Positions 41,205 through 41,427 of a DNA stretch of 41,427 nt are shown here, piece by piece. Source of the DNA: Alphaproteobacteria bacterium (GTDB taxonomy: Bacteria; Pseudomonadota; Alphaproteobacteria; RF32; CAG-239); contig JAFUSH010000016.1 in the NCBI GenBank assembly GCA_017471705.1, forward strand, positions 1 through 41,427. The letters run 5' to 3'. Position 1 is the stretch's first letter; each line of letters begins with the position of its first letter. A program made the translations under genes and the position numbers. The notes below the pieces were generated by a model. The model saw only the letters and a program-made list of their open reading frames with translations, searched no databases and was not told the DNA's origin.

Positions 41205-41380
41205 AAACAGTTTTGTTAAATTCTGCGCATTATAATACTAATTTTGTCATCTATAAGATTCGGCAAAAATATCGGCTCATAGACCGGTATGACGATGGAA
41301 GAAAATGTCATTGCCTTTTTACTGTCATTCCTTTTGCGGTGTGCGGCGCATCACTAAAAATGTCATCAATCCAGTTGAAA
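41205..41380. repeat. Second copy of the long degenerate repeat
   Basis: TTTTGTTAAATTCTGCGCATTATAATACTAATTTTGTCATCTA (split: starts 41211) through about 41345 resembles 19773-19935 in order and content. It ends in the same GTCATTCCTTTTGCGG hairpin left arm, but the right arm has been replaced here. No gene is seen between 41016 and the window end at 41427. Confidence 0.55.
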
Positions 41381-41427
41381 AAGTTATACACAAAAGTTTT
41401 TAGATTTAGCGTTTAAGCAAATGATAA

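Overview
The window looks like a chromosomal segment of an AT-rich alphaproteobacterium, probably an uncultured anaerobic, host-associated (gut-type) one. The alphaproteobacterial signal comes from a CckA-type hybrid kinase, an Hda-like DnaA regulator and a MipZ-like ATPase, alongside TolB and NrdR. An anaerobic lifestyle is inferred from a [FeFe]-hydrogenase-like protein, a membrane polyferredoxin and glycogen enzymes (glgX, pgm). The exact taxon is inference.

The highlight is a complete diversity-generating retroelement (DGR) at about 3.0-11.0 kb, all on the minus strand and in the classical order. It consists of a giant cysteine-rich surface-type target gene ending in a C-type-lectin-like domain with the variable repeat (VR, 6003-6108), two GC-rich hairpins just past the VR, avd (5193-5582), the template repeat (TR, 4877-4982) and the reverse transcriptase (3084-4262). 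TR and VR differ at 17 of 106 positions. Every one of the 17 falls on an adenine of the coding-strand TR, which is the hallmark of adenine-specific mutagenic homing. The target gene also carries a 12-G homopolymer between its Shine-Dalgarno-preceded start codon and the rest of the reading frame. As written the signal peptide is out of frame, and one more G would restore it. This suggests a two-layer system: phase-variable ON/OFF export combined with retro-diversified binding.

Region by region: 0.2-2.3 kb holds glgX. From 2.3 to 5.9 kb, intergenic space in and beside the DGR is packed with a modular family of hairpin repeats, which recurs at 19.8-20.1, 38.0-38.1 and 41.2 kb. After the DGR come a DUF378 membrane protein and pgpA. 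A low-GC accessory island at 12.1-15.1 kb holds a cytosine-C5 methyltransferase overlapping a candidate restriction endonuclease, followed by two small membrane proteins. Then come tig, tRNA-Leu(UAG), prfC, a coiled-coil membrane protein, an exported flavodoxin, several unrecognised genes and a NapH/NapG-like polyferredoxin.

The right part is dominated by minus-strand housekeeping operons. One is the [FeFe]-hydrogenase-like gene, murF, nrdR, nusB and def. Another is pgm, cckA, hda and a membrane protein. A third is a D,D-carboxypeptidase with SPOR domain coupled to a MipZ-like ATPase. TolB follows, then the plus-strand ruvX. The window closes with an unrecognised minus-strand gene that has its own strong promoter and atypical codon use.
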